Part shown: positions 21,618 through 24,442 of the stretch, piece after piece
Position numbering within the stretch: position 1 is the first letter of the stretch
Layout of the letters: every line of letters starts with the position of its first letter
Source of the DNA: Opitutia bacterium
GTDB taxonomy: Bacteria; Verrucomicrobiota; Verrucomicrobiia; Opitutales; Seribacteraceae
Reading direction: 5' to 3'
DNA length: 24,442 nucleotides
Assembly (NCBI GenBank): GCA_002692605.1
Contig: NZLE01000096.1
Span: 1-24,442, forward strand
Notes under the pieces: generated by a model
Databases searched by the model: none
What the model saw: only the letters and a program-made list of their open reading frames with translations
Told to the model about the DNA's origin: nothing
Program-made: the position numbers and the translations under genes

Positions 21618-23168
21618 CTAATGCTTGAAGTGACGGGCCCCGGTCAGCACCATGGCCATACCACGTTCATTTGCCGCAGCCACCACCTCGTCGTCTCGCA
21701 CGCTTCCACCAGGCTGAATCGCCGCGGTGGCGCCGGCATCCGCAGCCGCCAACAGACCATCCGCAAAGGGAAAGAAGGCATCCGAACAAACCGCGGAACC
21801 CTTCAGATCCAGACCCGCCTCTCCCGCTTTCCAGACCGCGATCCTCGAACTGTCCACCCTGGACATCTGACCAGCGCCCACTCCCAAGGTGCGCTCATCC
21901 CCGGAGTATACGATGGCATTGCTTTTGACGTGCCGGACCACACGCCAACCGAAAAGCATCGAGCGCCATTCCAAATCCGTGGGTTGCCTCTCCGTGGCCA
22001 CCTCAAACTGCTTGGGATTGATTTTCTTCTGGTCCCGATCCTGAGCGAGAAAACCTCCGGGTATGGAGCGAAACTCCCTTAAGGTTTCCGCTCCGAAGCC
22101 CGCCTTCGAAACCAAAAGACGGAGATTCTTCTTCTTTTCGAATACCGAACGGGCATCGTCGGTGAATCCGGGAGCAATGATGACCTCGCAGAAGATCTCC
22201 GAAATCTTTTCCGCCAAACCCAGGTCCAAGGTGTTGTTGACCACGATAATTCCTCCGAAGGGAGCCTGACGGTCGGTGGCGAAGGCATGCTCCCAGGCCT
22301 CCTCCAAACTGTCCGCGCTTGCGGCGCCGCAAGGGTTGGTGTGCTTCAGAATGGCCACCGTGGGGCGTTCGAACTCACCGATCAGATAAGCCGCCGAGGA
22401 GACGTCGAGAATGTTGTTGAAACTGAGTTCCTTCCCCTGAAGCTGTTGAAAATGATCGAGGAAATCCCCGTACAGCGCGGCCTGCTGATGGGGGTTTTCT
22501 CCATAGCGTAAAGTCATTGCCTTTTCCGCCTCCAAATTCATTTTCGACGGAAACCCGGAAATCTCTCCCAAATCCGGCTCCACCTCGGCCTGTTTCTCGA
22601 GATACGCGGAAATCGCCGTATCATAGGCGGCGGTTCGAGCAAAGACCTTGCGCGCCAACTCGGCCCGCAAGAGAGCTTGGTCGTCCGATGAAGCCAAGGC
22701 ATCCAGCACTCTGGGATAATCCTGCGGATCGCAGACCACCGTGACGTCCCGATGGTTCTTGGCGGCGCTTCTCAACATCGAAGGTCCGCCTATGTCAATC
22801 TGTTCGATCGCCTCGGCCAGATAGACCCCCGGACGGGCCACGGTTTCCTCAAAAGGATAAAGATTCACCACCACCAGATCGATCATTTCCACACCGTGGG
22901 ATTCCGCGGCCTCCCGATGGGATGGGTTGTCTCTCAGGCAGAGCAAGCCTCCATGCACTTTGGGATGCAGGGTCTTGACCCGTCCGTCCATCATTTCCGG
23001 AAAACCGGTGTGCTCACTCACGTCCGTGACCTCGAGACCCACCTCCCTCAGCAAACGGGCGGTCCCTCCGGTCGAAAGGAGACTGAACCCGTGCTCTTCG
23101 GCAAGGGACTTCGCGAAGGGAACCAGTCCGGTTTTGTCACTGACGGATAACAAGGCGTACTTTTGCAT
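21618..23168 (-). CDS. purH: bifunctional AICAR formyltransferase / IMP cyclohydrolase
   Basis: PurH carries out the last two steps of purine synthesis: formylation of AICAR and ring closure to IMP. The 516-residue protein has full length. The N-terminal MGS-like cyclohydrolase domain shows 'ALLSVSDKTGL' (5-15), 'STGGTARLL' (32-40) and 'MMDGRVKTLHPKVHGG' (59-74). The formyltransferase domain shows 'LRYGENPHQQAALYG', the catalytic 'LKHTNPCGAA' (Lys-His), 'FGGIIVVN' and the near-terminal 'QPGGSVRDDEVV' with the family ending 'TGARHFKH'. An AAGGG motif lies shortly before the ATG. It is the head of a probable minus-strand operon with the M48 and M20 peptidases, and is divergent from apaG across a gap of 136 nt. 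Confidence 0.97.
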   Translation of the reverse strand: MQKYALLSVSDKTGLVPFAKSLAEEHGFSLLSTGGTARLLREVGLEVTDVSEHTGFPEMMDGRVKTLHPKVHGGLLCLRDNPSHREAAESHGVEMIDLVVVNLYPFEETVARPGVYLAEAIEQIDIGGPSMLRSAAKNHRDVTVVCDPQDYPRVLDALASSDDQALLRAELARKVFARTAAYDTAISAYLEKQAEVEPDLGEISGFPSKMNLEAEKAMTLRYGENPHQQAALYGDFLDHFQQLQGKELSFNNILDVSSAAYLIGEFERPTVAILKHTNPCGAASADSLEEAWEHAFATDRQAPFGGIIVVNNTLDLGLAEKISEIFCEVIIAPGFTDDARSVFEKKKNLRLLVSKAGFGAETLREFRSIPGGFLAQDRDQKKINPKQFEVATERQPTDLEWRSMLFGWRVVRHVKSNAIVYSGDERTLGVGAGQMSRVDSSRIAVWKAGEAGLDLKGSAVCSDAFFPFADGLLAAADAGATAAIQPGGSVRDDEVVAAANERGMAMVLTGARHFKH

Positions 23169-23304
23169 CCCTTCCCTTGTGGAGTGTCTGGCTTTCTCGG
23201 CAAGCGTTTTCGGATCTTTTCCGCTTTTTCCTTCGCTCGGCCGAAGAAATAAATGGTCATTTCCCTTCCGCTCGTTATGCTATGAAACGGATACGAAAAC
23301 AAAG

Positions 23305-23715
23305 GTGAGAGACAACAGCACAGAATTGGAAGGCTTACAGGCCACTTTGGACAAATTGGTTCACCACAAGGAGAAATCGAGCCTCAAGGGCATCAACCTC
23401 CATGCCTTCATTTACTTCGTCAGCATCCGCAACCTCACCGACCGTGCGATCACGCTTCTCGGTCGCAAATGGATCCTCACCAACTCCGATGGCACCACCA
23501 CGGTCGTGGAGGGGGACAAGATCGTCGGAGAGACTCCGACCATTCCCCCGGGAGAAACCTTTTCCTACAACAGCTACCACGTCACCCACCTCTCCGCGGA
23601 AGCTTCCGGTTCCTTTCATGGGTTCGACGAGTTCCAAAACAAGATTCACGTCCGCATGGCTCCCTTCCGCCTCGATATCCCCGAGGAGTTCCCCTTGGAT
23701 CCGAGCCATTCATGA
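23305..23715 (+). CDS. apaG: ApaG domain protein
   Basis: A 136-residue protein consisting of an ApaG domain, a small fibronectin-III-like beta-sandwich. Bacterial ApaG is linked to Co/Mg tolerance, and the domain also occurs in FBXO3-type proteins. Its biochemical role is not settled. The visible signature is 'LEGLQATLDKLVHHKEKSS' (8-26), 'FIYFVSIRNLTDRAITLLGRKW' split near 50, 'VEGDKIVGETPTIPPGETFSY' split near 75, 'NSYHVT' and the closing 'RLDIPEEFPLDPSHS'. The frame is open far upstream, but the GTG at 23305 is the only start that gives the family N-terminus. An 8-codon ATG frame (23282-23308) ends on that start in a GTGA overlap. Downstream it overlaps the metallo-beta-lactamase gene by 4 nt (ATGA, 23712-23715). 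Confidence 0.88.
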   Translation: MRDNSTELEGLQATLDKLVHHKEKSSLKGINLHAFIYFVSIRNLTDRAITLLGRKWILTNSDGTTTVVEGDKIVGETPTIPPGETFSYNSYHVTHLSAEASGSFHGFDEFQNKIHVRMAPFRLDIPEEFPLDPSHS

Positions 23716-24442
23716 AGTTCACCGACCTGAACCCCCACGGCGGGATCGGAGCGAACTGCACGCTCTGCGAAACCGGGCCCTTCCGTTTCGTCATCGATTC
23801 AGGAATCCATCCCAAATATGCGGGAAACGAGTCTCTCCCTCACCATAACCTGATTCAAAGGAACTCACTCGACTTCATCATCCTGACCCACTGTCACCTC
23901 GATCATCTGGGGAGCTTGCCCCTGCTTTCGCGTCAACATCCCGACGCGCCCGTTCTTCTGAGTTACGCCAGTTCCATTCTTGCCCGGCGGATGCTTTCCA
24001 ACTCGGTTTCGGTCATGAAGAGACAGAGAGGCGAACTCAACCTGCCGGAGCTTCCGCTTTACGGGCGGGGCGACCTCTCCACGCTCTACGACCGCATGAA
24101 ACCCCTTTCCATAAACACCCCCCAACGGATGGAAAAGGACGGAAAATCGATTGAAATCACCTTGCACCATGCCGGGCATGTGGCCGGTGCGGTCTCCGTG
24201 GAAGTGAAAAGCGAGCGGGAACGCATCTTTTTTACGGGCGATTTGCTCTTCAATGACCAACGGACCCTGGACGGAGCCGACCTTCCGTTGAAACCGGTGG
24301 ACGTGCTTGTCACCGAAACCACCCGCGGAGGCGCCTCCCGGGATCCGGGACGCCAGCGGGAATCCGAGCTCGTCTCCCTGCTGGAGAACGTCCGAAAAAC
24401 CCTGAACCGCGGTGGATCGGCTCTCATTCCCGTATTTGCCCT
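23712..24442 (+). CDS. MBL-fold beta-CASP-type nuclease, cut by the right edge
   Basis: The first 243 codons of a metallo-beta-lactamase-fold protein. The open frame runs off the window. Visible motifs are an opening 'GGIGANCTLCETG' (10-22), the zinc motif HCHLDH (60-65) in 'LTHCHLDHLGSLP', a third-motif His156 in 'HHAGHVAGA', Asp177 in 'FFTGDL', then 'VDVLVTETTRGG' (197-207) and 'GGSALIPVFA' (234-243). The last two, with a charged insert between them, match the start of the beta-CASP region of CPSF73-like RNA-processing nucleases. It is therefore probably a cytosolic RNase or a DNA exonuclease-like relative. The 3' half, including the remaining beta-CASP motifs, is missing, so this cannot be settled. 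Its ATG overlaps the apaG stop (ATGA), indicating coupled translation. Confidence 0.88.
   Translation, partial: MKFTDLNPHGGIGANCTLCETGPFRFVIDSGIHPKYAGNESLPHHNLIQRNSLDFIILTHCHLDHLGSLPLLSRQHPDAPVLLSYASSILARRMLSNSVSVMKRQRGELNLPELPLYGRGDLSTLYDRMKPLSINTPQRMEKDGKSIEITLHHAGHVAGAVSVEVKSERERIFFTGDLLFNDQRTLDGADLPLKPVDVLVTETTRGGASRDPGRQRESELVSLLENVRKTLNRGGSALIPVFA

Noticed and set aside
22927..23304. Long upstream extension of the apaG frame
   Set aside because: It would run antisense through the purH start and gives no homologous residues. The ApaG family N-terminus matches the GTG at 23305.

Overview
The window looks like chromosomal DNA from a member of the PVC superphylum, most likely Verrucomicrobiota and perhaps the Opitutae side. 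This is inferred from the gene set, with no search run. The pointers are lysine synthesis through LL-diaminopimelate aminotransferase (dapL), a planctomycete-type cytochrome c fused to leucine-rich repeats, a secreted DUF6807 protein, a PQQ-like propeller with the 'DWxxFRG' start common in that superphylum, and Pal-like lipoproteins carrying a GYCDWKG loop. Coding density is high, with several 1-4 nt overlaps and interlocked convergent stop codons. Shine-Dalgarno signals are mostly weak or absent. I see no tRNA, rRNA, CRISPR, insertion sequence, integrase or phage gene.

Layout. 1-526: a Cdd1-type helix-hairpin-helix protein at the left edge and a small two-helix membrane protein. 543-2620 (minus): a stand-alone LON-domain protein behind a NupC-type nucleoside transporter. 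2621-2989: the only gene-free stretch over 300 bases. 2990-3733 (plus): a short-chain dehydrogenase, convergent with dapL. 3759-8881 (minus): a long run of same-strand genes, which upstream to downstream are a small membrane protein, an outer-membrane beta-barrel protein, a DUF374 acyltransferase, an ABC-2 exporter pair and dapL. 9002-9877 (plus): a secreted LysM amidase. 9882-11818 (minus): an exported alpha/beta hydrolase and a zinc-free quinone/enoyl reductase.

11920-16314 is an island of exported proteins: HEAT-like repeats plus a beta-sandwich, a PQQ-like propeller, a cytochrome c-LRR fusion on the opposite strand, and a DUF6807 protein. A DMT-family transporter follows. 17252-19389 holds a CbiX-type chelatase-like gene divergent from two tandem Pal/OmpA-like lipoproteins, with a perfect dyad between them. 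19386-23168 (minus) is a probable purH - M48 lipoprotein protease - M20 dipeptidase operon. 23305 to the right edge (plus) is apaG coupled to a beta-CASP metallo-beta-lactamase-fold gene that the window cuts off.

Most of the content is housekeeping (purine and lysine synthesis, nucleoside uptake, peptide turnover) plus envelope maintenance (amidase, Pal-like anchors, acyltransferase, beta-barrel, periplasmic protease). No obvious defence or mobile system is present. The least explained parts are the exported redox/propeller/LRR island, the duplicated Pal-like lipoproteins with their dyad, and the three-gene outer-membrane cluster at 6.7-8.9 kb.
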